From the NCBI RefSeq assembly GCF_033568475.1, contig NC_133120.1, positions 93,700,151 to 93,764,150 on the forward strand: 64,000 nt of DNA, written 5' to 3'. Position 1 is the stretch's first letter. Each line of letters begins with the position of its first letter. A model generated the notes under the pieces. That model had not been told where the DNA came from. It saw only the letters and a list, made by a program, of their open reading frames with translations, and made no database searches. Below, in pieces: positions 55,301 through 64,000 of the stretch. Source of the stretch: Henckelia pumila (taxonomy: Eukaryota > Streptophyta > Magnoliopsida > Lamiales > Gesneriaceae). Position numbers and translations under genes: made by a program.

Positions 55301-55841
55301 GACGGATTTGGGACTTTTGTATCCAAAAGATACAAATCAGAGAATAATTGGTTATGCTGATGCTGGATACTTATCTGATCCACATAAGGCACGTTCCCAA
55401 ACCGGATATGTATTTACTCGTGGAGGCACTGCAATCTCTTGGCGATCACAGAAACAAACACTTGTTACAACTTCATCAAATCATGCCGAGATTATTGCAC
55501 TACATGAAGCAAGCCGTGAATGTGTCTGGCTTAAATCAATGACTCGGCATATCCAAACTTCTTGCGGATTATCAGTGGACAAGAATCCAATCACACTGTA
55601 TGAAGATAATGCCGCATGTGTTGCCCAAATGAAAGAAGGATACATCAAAAGTGACAGAACTAAACATATTCCTCCTAAATTCTTTGCATACACTCAAGAG
55701 CTGGAGAAGAATAAAGATATTGATATCTGTTACATTCAATCAAGTGAGAACTCATCCGATCTCTTCACAAAGGCACTTCCCACGGCGATATTCAGAAAAC
55801 ACATTTATAATATTGGGATGCGCAATCTACGAAATATGTGA
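52365..55841 (+). CDS. Copia pol: protease, integrase, RT, RNase H
   Basis: 1158 residues from ATG 52365. Protease with DSGTTHT (about 17-23). HHCC pre-integrase region (WHDRLGHPG...CKAC). Integrase core with the D, D, E series: GDICGP (about 221), RLDNAGEF (about 283), NGLAES (about 319). Reverse transcriptase with YVDD (about 827). RNase H with GYADAGY, HAEIIALHE and YEDNAACV. The order protease-integrase-RT-RNase H defines Ty1/copia. All catalytic motifs are present and there is no internal stop. The clade was not determined. Confidence 0.95.
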   Translation: MENAMIKDGNNALEVCIPDSGTTHTILRNEKYFLELKPTKTMVNTISGPVDLIEGCGKAQFLLPNGTKFLINSALYSPRSQRNLLSFNDIYSHGYDTETITEGNEKYMCLTTYKSGKKYVVEKLSMLPTGLHYTHISPIESNMVIGNSSILTNWHDRLGHPGSIMMRRIIENTSGHPLKDQKIFQNNKFQCKACSLGKLIIRPSPAKIQKESPIFLERIQGDICGPIHPPCGPFRYFMVLIDASSRWSHVCLLSTRNVAFAKLMAQIIKLRNQFPEYTIKKIRLDNAGEFTSQTFNDYCMSMGITVEHPVAHVHTQNGLAESLIKRLQLIARPMIMRTKLPISIWGHAILHAAALIRIRPSAYHKHSPLQLVFGKEPDISHLRIFGCMVYVPIAPPQRTKMGPQRKNGIYIGYDSPSIIRYLEAQTGDVFTARFADCHFDENNFPMLGGEKKHIEKEITWYVPSLLHLDPRTKQCDKDVQQIVHLQRIENQMPDAFADTKGVTKSYIPAVNAPARVEIPKKQNEDIHDVIKRLKRGRPIGSKDKNPRKRKYIEKNDDQKIENGVPEETHDDENILSEPQTDENHEISINYINTGKIWNRKNVQDIDEIFSYNVACDIVNEDNEPKSFGECKTRKDWSKWKDAIQVELNSLNKRSVFGPIVLTPKGVKPVGYKWVFIRKRNEKNEIVRYKAQLVAQGFSQRPGIDYEETYSPVMDAITFRYLISLAVSENLDIRLMDVVTAYLYGSLDSDIYMKIPEGFKMLEAQSSEPREFYSVKLQRSLYGLKQSGRMWYNRLSEHLMKKGYVNDPICPCVFIKKTTSGCVIIAVYVDDLNIIGTNKEIQEVMLYLKEEFEMKDLGKTKYCLGLQIEQKECGIFVHQSNYTEKVLKRFNMDQSNPLSTPMVVRSLNIEKDPFRPCEDDEVVLGPEVPYLSAIGALMYLANCTRPDISFAVNLLARFSSCPTKRHWNGIKHIFRYLRGTTDLGLLYPKDTNQRIIGYADAGYLSDPHKARSQTGYVFTRGGTAISWRSQKQTLVTTSSNHAEIIALHEASRECVWLKSMTRHIQTSCGLSVDKNPITLYEDNAACVAQMKEGYIKSDRTKHIPPKFFAYTQELEKNKDIDICYIQSSENSSDLFTKALPTAIFRKHIYNIGMRNLRNM

Positions 55842-56006
55842 AGAATCATTCATGTTGACATCAGGGGGAGTTTACGTGGCTGCACTCTTTTTTCCTTACT
55901 ATGGTTTTTGTCCCAATGGGTTTTTCCTAGTAAGGTTTTTAACGAGGCAGTATACAACACGTAATGGAGATAGTCATTCTATCATGATCATCATCACAAG
56001 GGGGAG

Positions 56007-56286
56007 TGTTGAAAATATATATAAATATATTATTATTTATTGTTGAATGTTGAAGGTTGAAAGTTGAAAATTGAGTTGTAAAATATTGAAAATTAGTGTG
56101 TGATGATGTAATTAATGATGTATTAATTTTTGACTAATCTCCAATTGAGATCTATAAATAGGTCTCTCCATTTGTGTAGAAAAATACAATTGTGAAGAGA
56201 GAAAAATTTTATAAAGTGTAGAATTTGATAAATTTTGAGTTTTTGAGTTTTTACTTTTTACCGTAAATTTTTACTTTTTCACAACA
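56007..56286 (+). repeat. 3' LTR of the copia element
   Basis: 280 bp, same sequence by eye as the 5' LTR, including TATA at 56153-56160. Followed by GATTG. Confidence 0.95.
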
Positions 56287-56291
56287 GATTG

Positions 56292-57665
56292 GATTTTGTG
56301 GGATATGAATTGTGTTTTTACTTGCTCCGAGTGGGATAGCACCTGATTCATTGTTTAAAGACTCTGGAAATCTTCGGTTAATTGGATATATAACTAATCC
56401 ATAAGTTATGTTTGAAAAATAATAAGTCTTTATTTTTTTAAAATCATTACGATGAATTAAAAATCCTTCCTTCGAATTCTCACGTCTAACTTTAGTTCCA
56501 TCATTTTGAAAATTTGACGCATGTCATAAATTTGAACTTTTTAAAACATAAATCAAGAATTGACCCAACGGATCGAATGACCGACTCTACTTGCTCTCTT
56601 CAATCCCGCAACAAATTTTATTTTTATTTTTTGAAATACAAAAACCATCAATAGAATACAATTGTTTGAATTACGATTGGCAATGTTACGAAGCAAAGAT
56701 GAAAGATTACGACTAACAAACTCCAAGATCAATTCTGAAGTCAAGTCTTAATTTCCAACGCAATAGCCCCTCCCGAACCGAACTATTAAAAATTACCCCC
56801 GCCTAATAAATGGGGTATTTTTTTACACATTTTTGAAAACGAAGGGTCACAAAGAAACAAAATAGATAAAGAGCCCACAAACTTTAAAATTTAAGGATTT
56901 CACAAGTAATTTATCTTTCATAATAAATAATGAAATGGGGCCAACTTCATAAGCCAAGGATTAGGCAACATGCATTTGCTTTAAATGGAAGGATTGTCAC
57001 CTCAAATCATTCATAAAACTATAGTTTTTTAATATGGTAAATTATTATTTTTTAGCTGTCCTTTGGTTGGATTCACGACTCTTAATCATGGTTTATAGAA
57101 AATCCTACGATTCCAACTTGTCCCAAGTCCAAATTTTTGTCATTTTATTGATAGGTCGACGGGATGTTATTTTTAAGGTAGTATTATAATCGTATATCCA
57201 ACAATCCATGTCTCAACACATTAGTGATATTAATGTTGATAGTATGCATCAAATGACCCATTTAATAAATTTTGCAATTTGATGTTCAAAAAAATCAAAC
57301 GTTTATTGCCTAGCAATCACATATATATATTACAAAAATTTACAGCTCAAGTCCACGAAGAAACAACTAGACATTGCGACAGTACCTTGGATTGGCACTA
57401 AGTGTTCTTGTTTTTGCAGTAGTCTTGTGCGCAAAATCGACTGCCTGCTTTCAATACGAGTAAGCAATGTAAAAATTGCTCGGTTATCAGCTCGAACATA
57501 GCAAAGACCGAATAATTCTCACGCCGTTTGTGCTGGTTTTGGAGCGGAAAGCATAATGATATGATATGGCTTGTTAGAGATCAAATCTCACAAAAGCATG
57601 TCGCCCGTGAGTAACTAGATTTTTCCCAAGCAAATTCAAGATTCGGGTATTAGACTAAGGCACGT
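56292..57665. other. Intergenic, 3' side of the FAR1-related gene
   Basis: AT-rich, no supported gene. The right part should contain the 3' UTR of the next minus-strand gene. Confidence 0.5.
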
Positions 57666-60526
57666 TCAACTTTGTTCCTCCAACATCTCCCCGAGCATCT
57701 CCACGCCACGTTTGGAAATTTCACCACCTTTTAGCAGTGTCGTGAGAAATCTCGGGTACATTGTAGGATAATCAAGTCCACCAGCCATATCCTACTTGAA
57801 GAAAATAAAAAATGAACCTTCAGTGGACGAAGTTCAAGATATGAATTTGACACACGTCGAGCCAACACATGGAATTGCAAAGACTTTCAAGAAACATGGG
57901 GAAACTGAACAGCACTTAAAAGTACACTAATATTTTAATTAACGATGCTAGCCATGAAAGACACCTGAGCTAGGTTAAGGATCTGTTGCTTAACATATAG
58001 TAGAGATAGGTATTTGTTTCAAGATCATACGCTTCCTTGCATATTCTTGCAAAGCTGTGAAGTAAATAGGAAAAGCCAAACTGCTTTCAGTAGCACATAA
58101 TTCACAAACAAAGGTATCACAAATGAAATATCAAAAGCAACAGAGATCAGATTAAGAATATAGAGAAACACTGATTCAATTATGATAACATAAGCAAAGG
58201 AGAAGTTATTACTATATCTCAACAAGAAGCAAATGAAGAAATCAAGCAAAACATTTATTTGACTTGTAACTGGAAGCAGAGGTGGCAAAGCATAAATAGG
58301 AAGTGACAGGAACCAACCATGTGCTGGAAAACACCTTGCGCCCCAACACTAGCAATTGATGGCTCGAGTGGCACCTGATGCATAGACGAATGCAATTATC
58401 AATTTTCTTCAAAACCAAGTAACATATCAATGGGGGGAAATGCCAACCTTTCCTTTTTTGTTTGAGATTCCATCATCGCCGTGATTCACTCTCTTGGAAC
58501 CCTTGCCTATATTGTTCGCTTTACTTTTAGGGACTTGCTCACCACCAGTCACAGTGTTATCATGGTTCATTCCAGAAACATCTTGAACAGCACGAGTCAC
58601 AGCACGAGTCACAACACGAGTAATAGAGGAGCTCGGTCTCAAGTCGCCCTCAGAAGGGTTATTCAAATTCGCACATTGCTTCAATGCCTCTTGTATAGCA
58701 CAGACAGCATTGATATAACTATCCTGAGATAACGACCCTTCTTCACCTAATATTATAGCCCGTCGACACAGGTCATTGTAACGTCGAACCTTAGCTTGCA
58801 CCTCGTCTAATTTCTCACTGAGGGGAATTTTGCTCGTGGCAGCATTTGTCCACCGTTGCAGTATGTATTTAGATGGTAAACTGAATACACCAGACATTTG
58901 GAGAACTACAATAGCATGTCTACAAAGGAAACCTTTGTATTCAAATGAATGACACGAACAGTATATGTCCGAATTTAGTTCGTTCCACACCACCAAAAAT
59001 TCTTGATTACTTTCAAAGTCTTTCACACCATATGTAGCGGTAGAACCATCTTCCCTTTCTTTCTTAAGATGGCATGCTGCTGCTCCAAGAACCTCAATTT
59101 GGAACTTCTTGAATATTTCATGTGTGTAAACGAGTAACATTTGTTTCTCAAATGGTGATGGTGATTTTAGCTCCGGTGTTTCATGCCATGCATCAAAGTT
59201 TGCTTTGGCCTCCTCTTCATACCTGTCTTCGAGAATAGATTTATATCTTCCTATTAAATCCTTCAAAGAAGTTTCCCCATGAATATATCTATCAAAGAAC
59301 ACATTCAAGCTTTCAGATCTTGAAGCTACAGATAACCCGGCAAACGAAATGTCCTTTAAAAAGATAGGCACCCAGAGTTTTCGATCAACATACAATGACT
59401 GGATCCATTCGTCATCTCGAAGATTGAATCTGTCAAGTAGTTTCCACCATCTCTTCTCAAATAGTTCTTCACTCCAAGATCTGTATATGCATTTCTTGAG
59501 CTTTTCCAAGAAAGTATCATGCCAGATGCTAAGATAATCTAGCTGTCCAGGAATCTTTTCTAGTACATGCCACACATGGAAAAATAGCCGAGTCTCGGGA
59601 AAGGCCACAGGGACTGCAGCTTTGATTGTCTCGCTTTGGTCAGTGAGTATAATCTTAGGACCTCGTCCCCCCATCGCCAAACACCATGTTTTCATCAACC
59701 AAACATATGTGTACACTGTCTCATCGGCCATCAATGCACATCCTAGTAATGTGGGCTGTATATGATTGTTAACCCCTACAAAAATAGCCAACGGAATCTT
59801 GTACTTGCTCGCATAATATGTTGTGTCAAATGATACAACATCCCCAAAATATGTGAAATCTTCCACACCTTTGGCGTCAACCCAAAACACATTTCTCAGC
59901 CGATGCTCTTCATTGAAGTCAAAAGAATAAAAAAATTTAGGATTCTCCTCGTGCATTTGCGCACAAAACTCAAGCACAACCTGAGAGCCACCTTCTTCTA
60001 AACTCAAACATCTGCCCCTATCATGCTGATTCCGAATCAAATTCTCTAAAGAAGTCCCCGAAAATTGATAAGCGCCAAACTGTTTCGACATGGAAGCCAC
60101 CACTTTTTTCTTCCTAGCTTTAGAATCAACAAAAACGGAGTCTGTATTCCTATGGCTCCGAAAGAAATGAGCTTGATCCGGTAAAAGCTCGTGGTTATGC
60201 TCTTTAACAAAACTATGAATATACCACTTCCCATTCGGCTTCCGCTTCACGTGCATACTAGCTTTGCAACCTATTTTCGGTGAGGGCCTTGGATTAATAG
60301 CTTCATCAGATTGTTGTTTGTTCCCATATCTAATGCAAGAAAATTTGGCGTCGATGAATTCTTTAGACGCTCTTGAGCGACGACTACTCAATTTGGCAGT
60401 TCCAAAGCCAACTGATTTTGCATATTCTTTATAGTATTCATAAGCTCCCTCGTGAGTATCAAATTCCATATCATCTCGAGGGTCTAAATTTGAATTTTCC
60501 AGCACAATACCGCCACTAGAATCCAT
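57666..60526 (-). CDS. FAR1-related sequence (FRS) transcription factor, MULE-transposase derived
   Basis: Nuclear regulator of the FHY3/FAR1 family. The main exon (60526-58448) encodes 693 residues: a FAR1 DNA-binding zinc domain (about 22-115, EGAYEYY...GFG; GCKA...EHNHEL), a MULE transposase core (about 226-322, SFDTTYY...LTDQSE) and a SWIM zinc motif (CSCHSFEYKGFLCRH, about 520-537). The strongest resemblance is to FRS4/FRS2-type proteins. Read through, the frame would stop at 58427, but GT at 58447 is a good donor. Exon 2 (58374-58318) adds 19 residues (VPLEPSIASVGAQG...), and a probable exon 3 (57791-57666) adds 41 residues to TGA. All three join in phase 0, for 753 residues. Exons 1-2 are well supported; exon 3 rests on phase and an open frame only. 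ATG 60526 is the first in frame. Confidence 0.88.
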
Positions 60527-61951
60527 TTCCGACAGGAATAAAACAAAGAACCAGCAGGAACAGCCGTTCCGTGCTAAGCAAAATCAAAGCCTCGTGAATA
60601 TCATTATAGGACCAAAGAATTGAACTTGCAAGCAGTAATCTACAAAAACTTTAAACAAAAAAATTAAGCTCGAGAACCGCAGACCCAATGAAATAATACC
60701 TTCAATCGGGGCCAAATTTCTTGTTAAGGAGCTTCTTCAAAGGGTTTTTCAAGAAACCCATTCATTATACTGGCAAAGAAAACAGAACCAACCTTGGAGG
60801 TTGAAAATGGCGGAAAAAAAAAAAGACAATAGCTCTGTGATGAGAATACAGAGTGGGGATGAAGCGCGTGCTGCGGGAAGAGTTCCAATCCAATCCTAGA
60901 ATTTCGATCCCCCTTCTCTGCTGACCAAAATTGTCAATTCTGACTAAAGTCGCATTTAAAATTTTTGTTTTTTTTTTTTCAAGAAGTCGCATTTGACTTT
61001 ACATTGTGAAATCAGGTTCGACAAGTGTAACTTTTTGACGAGAAACTAGAGGTTAGTTCTCTGAAAAGTTCTTATCGATTTTTAACCATGAGATAAATCA
61101 GAAATATATAACATAAATTAATCATGTTTATATTTGCACTAAAAAAATATATTTTGGCATAGAAAATTTCAGAAGTGACCCAATAGAAGATTTTTTGTCT
61201 CACAAGATTAACACGTGATACCATCTTACTTTAGATTTTGTGCAGTTTGAGTAGGTTTCTTGTAAGATGGTGTCATTGATCATTATTCGTGAGAATCTAT
61301 GAGACGAGTTAACATGTCTATACTTACAAAAAAAGTAACACTTTTGACACCCAAATAAAAATTTCGTCTCATAAATTGACTAGTGAAACCGTTTCACGAT
61401 TTTTTTTCTGTTGATATAATATTTGATGCATAAATCGCACTATTTCGTTACATATTTTCACTAAAATGGAATTTTGTGTTAATCTCTCCAAAAAATTTAA
61501 TTTTAGCATCGTGAAAAAAATTAATTTTAGCATCGTGTATTATAAGATCCGAAATTTTAGAATCATATAGATATTTTTACATCTATATATTTGAATCAAT
61601 TGCATAAAATAATAAAATAATAATCATAATAAAATTTTCAAAATGGCTCGGTGTATATTTGCCTCCTCACAAATCATAATGTGATATTTTGTGCTCGGAA
61701 CAATTACTATTGGGCCTTATGCGTGGGTGTCCATATTGGCATCGCAATGGGCCTTGGGAGTGTGGTGGGTCCGAACTCGCAGATTGTCTTTTTTGAGCCT
61801 GTTGATCTAAGGGCGGGTCCATTTAGGGCCAAGAAGGCCACAATCCCTCAAAATATGTTTTTTTTTATACCATTGACACACTAAATTATTATTATTATTT
61901 TTATATCCTGGCTGCGTGGGCATCGATCCATTGGACTGGAAAAAATACTTA
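60527..61951. other. FRS leader/promoter and intergenic
   Basis: The first about 400 bases are the probable leader and promoter of the FRS gene. The rest is AT-rich and contains pieces of the dispersed CTCACAAGATTAACACGTG-type repeat (about 61200-61400). No gene. Confidence 0.5.
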
Positions 61952-62359
61952 GACAGTGTTTGGTTCAATTGATATGATTATTGAATGATTATTAAATGAA
62001 TGATAAAAGAAATGATAAATAAAGATTGATAATTTGTGTTAAAAATAGTATTGTGTTTGGTTTGATTTTTAGGAATAAGATTAAATAATGGTTTAAAATT
62101 TTTTGCCAAAAATACCATTTATATTTTATTAGATGGGTGAATTTTAGATTGGAGGAAAATGATAATTATGGAATTTATGAATAAGATAAAAACAAGGATA
62201 AATAATACTAGGATGAGAGGAGGGTTTAGTTAACCTACTATAAAACAACTTTATCCTTTTTAGGTTAGATTAGCTTGTTTTAATAAAAATCCTACCAAAC
62301 AATGGATTAAATAAAAAATTACACACAAACCTACCTAATCCTTTGTACCAAACACTGCG
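61952..62359. mobile_element. PIF/Harbinger (Tourist)-type MITE (408 bp)
   Basis: The ends GACAGTGTTTGGTTC and GTACCAAACACTGCG are inverted repeats with few mismatches. TTA flanks both sides (61949-61951 and 62360-62362), the usual PIF/Harbinger target. The interior is AT-rich and non-coding. Confidence 0.8.
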
Positions 62360-62430
62360 TTAGTGTTTTTCCCCCCAAAAAAAACACCTCACTATTTCGA
62401 AACATCAAGTCCCTGGGATTATAAATTTTA

Positions 62431-62486
62431 TATAAATTGGTGAGTCGGTGACTCATTATATAAATTGGTGAGTCGGTGACTCATTA
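62431..62486. repeat. 28-bp tandem duplication with a TGAGTCGGTGACTCA palindrome
   Basis: Two perfect units (62431-62458, 62459-62486). Each holds TGAGTC and GACTCA half-sites separated by three bases, like bZIP GCN4-type sites. Confidence 0.85.
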
Positions 62487-62890
62487 TATTTGTTCTATAT
62501 TCACGTATAAGAATAATAATTATTTTTACTTAAGCATAAGAAAATTAAATTTTAGGGGGGTCGATGGCCTCAAACCAACCACCTGCTCGCTACAAAAATA
62601 AACTACTGCGACACGTACAATTTGTATGACGTCAAATGATGGAAAATAATGCCATAGACATGCATAACAAGGCCTCTTTTGGGACATACCACGTGTTTAT
62701 ATTTGTGAGAAAAATAAATCAATCAGAGTTATATATGTAGTACGAAATAATATTTTTGATATATAAAAAAATATTTGATTTATCAATAAAAAAATATTTT
62801 GTATTATTATAAATACGAGTTGGGTGACTCGTTTTACATATATAAATTCATTAAACCATCTCGCAATAGACTTACTCTTATACATATATA

Positions 62891-63500
62891 CAGTGTTTTT
62901 ATAACCGGATCGGTGATCGAATCGGCCTACCTAAAAAAACAGTCCAACGTATATATATTTTTGTCTATTTATATAAGTTTGGATTTTTTAAAATTCAAAA
63001 TATATTATTTATTATATTAAATTATATAAACGGTTTTCCGGTTCGATCGTCCGGTTAAAACAGTCCAACCGATCGGACTGTTTTAATCGGACGATCGAAC
63101 CGAAAAACCGTTTATATAATTTAATATAATAAATAATATATTTTGAATTTTAAAAAATCCAAACTTATATAAATAGACAAAAATATATATATATTTAACA
63201 TAGTTTGAAGCTAAATAAATATGTAAATATATTCAAAATATCAATTATAGTTATAAATTATTTAAATAATGAATTATTTCTTTTAAAAAAATAATTTTTA
63301 AAATAATTTTTTAAATGAAGTAAAAATTCTAAATAATAATGTATATATATATAAATATTAAATTTAAAGTTTTAAAAATAAAAAATTTAAATTTCAAAAA
63401 TAAAAATAAAAAATTTCGAAAAACCGGTTCAACCGATTTTTCGGTTCTTTACCGGTTCTGACCGGTCGAACCGGCAGGTCCGGTCCGGTTTCAAAAACAT

Positions 63501-63502
<2 letters not shown>
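62891..63502. mobile_element. hAT-like element with AACCGG-rich ends and a central foldback
   Basis: The left end GTGTTTTTATAACCGGATCGG (62893) mirrors the right end CCGGTTTCAAAAACAT (to about 63500). Inside, arms 62950-63066 and 63075-63191 are inverted repeats of 117 bp with about two mismatches and an 8-base loop. No transposase. The right end runs into (TA)n, so the target duplication cannot be set. Confidence 0.6.

Positions 63503-63573
<71 letters not shown>
63501..63573. repeat. (TA)n microsatellite
   Basis: About 36 TA units with one interruption near 63511. Minus-strand ORF over this run is a repeat artefact. Confidence 0.95.
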
Positions 63574-63575
<2 letters not shown>

Positions 63576-63609
63576 AGACAAACAAAAATGTAATAATAAT
63601 ATTAACACA

Positions 63610-64000
63610 AAAATAACGTGAAACGGTCTCACAAGTCAATTTTGTGAGACGAATATCGTATTTGGACCGTCATGAAAAATATTACTTTACATGTCGAAAA
63701 TATTACTTTTAATTATAAATATGAGCAAAATTGACGGTCTCACAGATGAAGATAGTAAATAGTAATATTTACTCCAATGAGATGATCATGTAGGTGAGTA
63801 TTGTAACATAAATCAGTTATTATGGTCATCTATTAAAATATAACAAAAATTCATATGAGAAGGTCTCAAAGGTCATTTTTTAAGACGGGTCTCTTACATG
63901 ACTTATCCATTAAAAAGTATTATATTTTATGCCAAAAATATTACTTATTATTATAAATATGGGTAGAGTTGATCCGTCTCAAATAAATATTACTCTTAAA
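63610..64000. repeat. Dispersed GGTCTCACAAGTCAATTTTG-type repeat, two copies
   Basis: A unit beginning near 63625 (GTCTCACAAG...GTGAGACGAAT, then AATATTACTTT) recurs from about 63860 (AGACGGGTCTC...AATATTACTTA). Related pieces lie near 45700 and 61250. Non-coding; class unknown. Confidence 0.5.

Larger units (their letters stand above)
49886..56286 (+). mobile_element. Complete Ty1/copia retrotransposon, probably young
   Basis: LTRs at 49886-50165 and 56007-56286 are each 280 bp, start TGTTGAAAAT, end TTCACAACA and show no difference by eye. GATTG duplications flank the element exactly (49881-49885 and 56287-56291). Inside are a PBS region (CGTTATCAGCACGG from 50166), a 1-kb leader, gag, pol (protease, integrase, RT, RNase H: the copia order) and a polypurine tract CACAAGGGGGAG (55995-56006). 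Both long frames are open, so it may still be capable of moving. Confidence 0.95.

Noticed and set aside
63394-63639. 81-codon minus-strand ORF with a long Ile-Tyr run
   Set aside because: It is translation of the (TA)n microsatellite.

Overview
The window is nuclear DNA of a flowering plant, most likely a eudicot. The evidence is AT-rich intergenic DNA, multi-exon genes with GT-AG introns, plant-only families (Dof, FAR1-related, NDR1/HIN1-like, a UspA-kinase fusion), plant Ty3/gypsy and Ty1/copia retrotransposons, TRIMs including a Cassandra-type element with 5S-like LTRs, and many MITEs. I cannot name the species. All coordinates come from reading by eye; no alignment or search was run.

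Bases 1-15964 are a nested stack of LTR retrotransposons. The oldest layer, B (minus strand), keeps its 5' LTR (13551-15964), PBS and the start of gag (4658-4204). Element A (plus strand, 3' part only, LTR 1602-4203) sits inside B's gag. Element C (4692-13363, chromovirus-type Ty3/gypsy, TSD GCTCA) sits in B's leader. C's reverse transcriptase is itself split by a solo LTR of C's own family (8276-9617, TSD GCAAG). C also has a nonsense codon in integrase. The LTRs of A and C carry arrays of short palindromes.

From 15965 to 49885 lie the host genes, separated by small mobile elements: a Dof zinc-finger transcription factor (20532-21185, minus), a PP2A 55-kDa B regulatory subunit with 14 coding exons and 513 codons (23165-29209, minus), a UspA-domain/protein kinase gene with 9 coding exons and 713 codons (39802-42790, plus), and an NDR1/HIN1-like LEA-2 membrane protein (47279-48055, plus). 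Between them are hAT-type MITEs (30507-30734, 34202-35021), a TRIM (31711-32290), Helitron-like ends (16947, 17739, 33274), a MITE inside one of those repeats (33370-33748), two SINE-like copies and the Cassandra element (46079-46872).

Bases 49886-56286 hold a complete Ty1/copia element with LTRs that look identical, a perfect TSD (GATTG), and intact gag and pol ORFs in different frames. Its 1-kb leader contains about 100-bp tandem repeats, an AACGG/TATA promoter-like block and a small hydrophobic ORF. It is the best candidate here for a recently active element.

Bases 57666-60526 (minus) hold a FAR1-related gene, a host regulator derived from a MULE transposase, with two probable small downstream exons. 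The remainder to 64000 is intergenic: a PIF/Harbinger-type MITE (61952-62359), a long foldback (62950-63191), a (TA)n tract and dispersed repeats.

The host genes do not form a pathway. They are independent signalling, transcription and membrane genes in a transposon-rich segment. I found no clearly new multi-gene system. The most unusual material is in the regulatory and leader parts of the retrotransposons.
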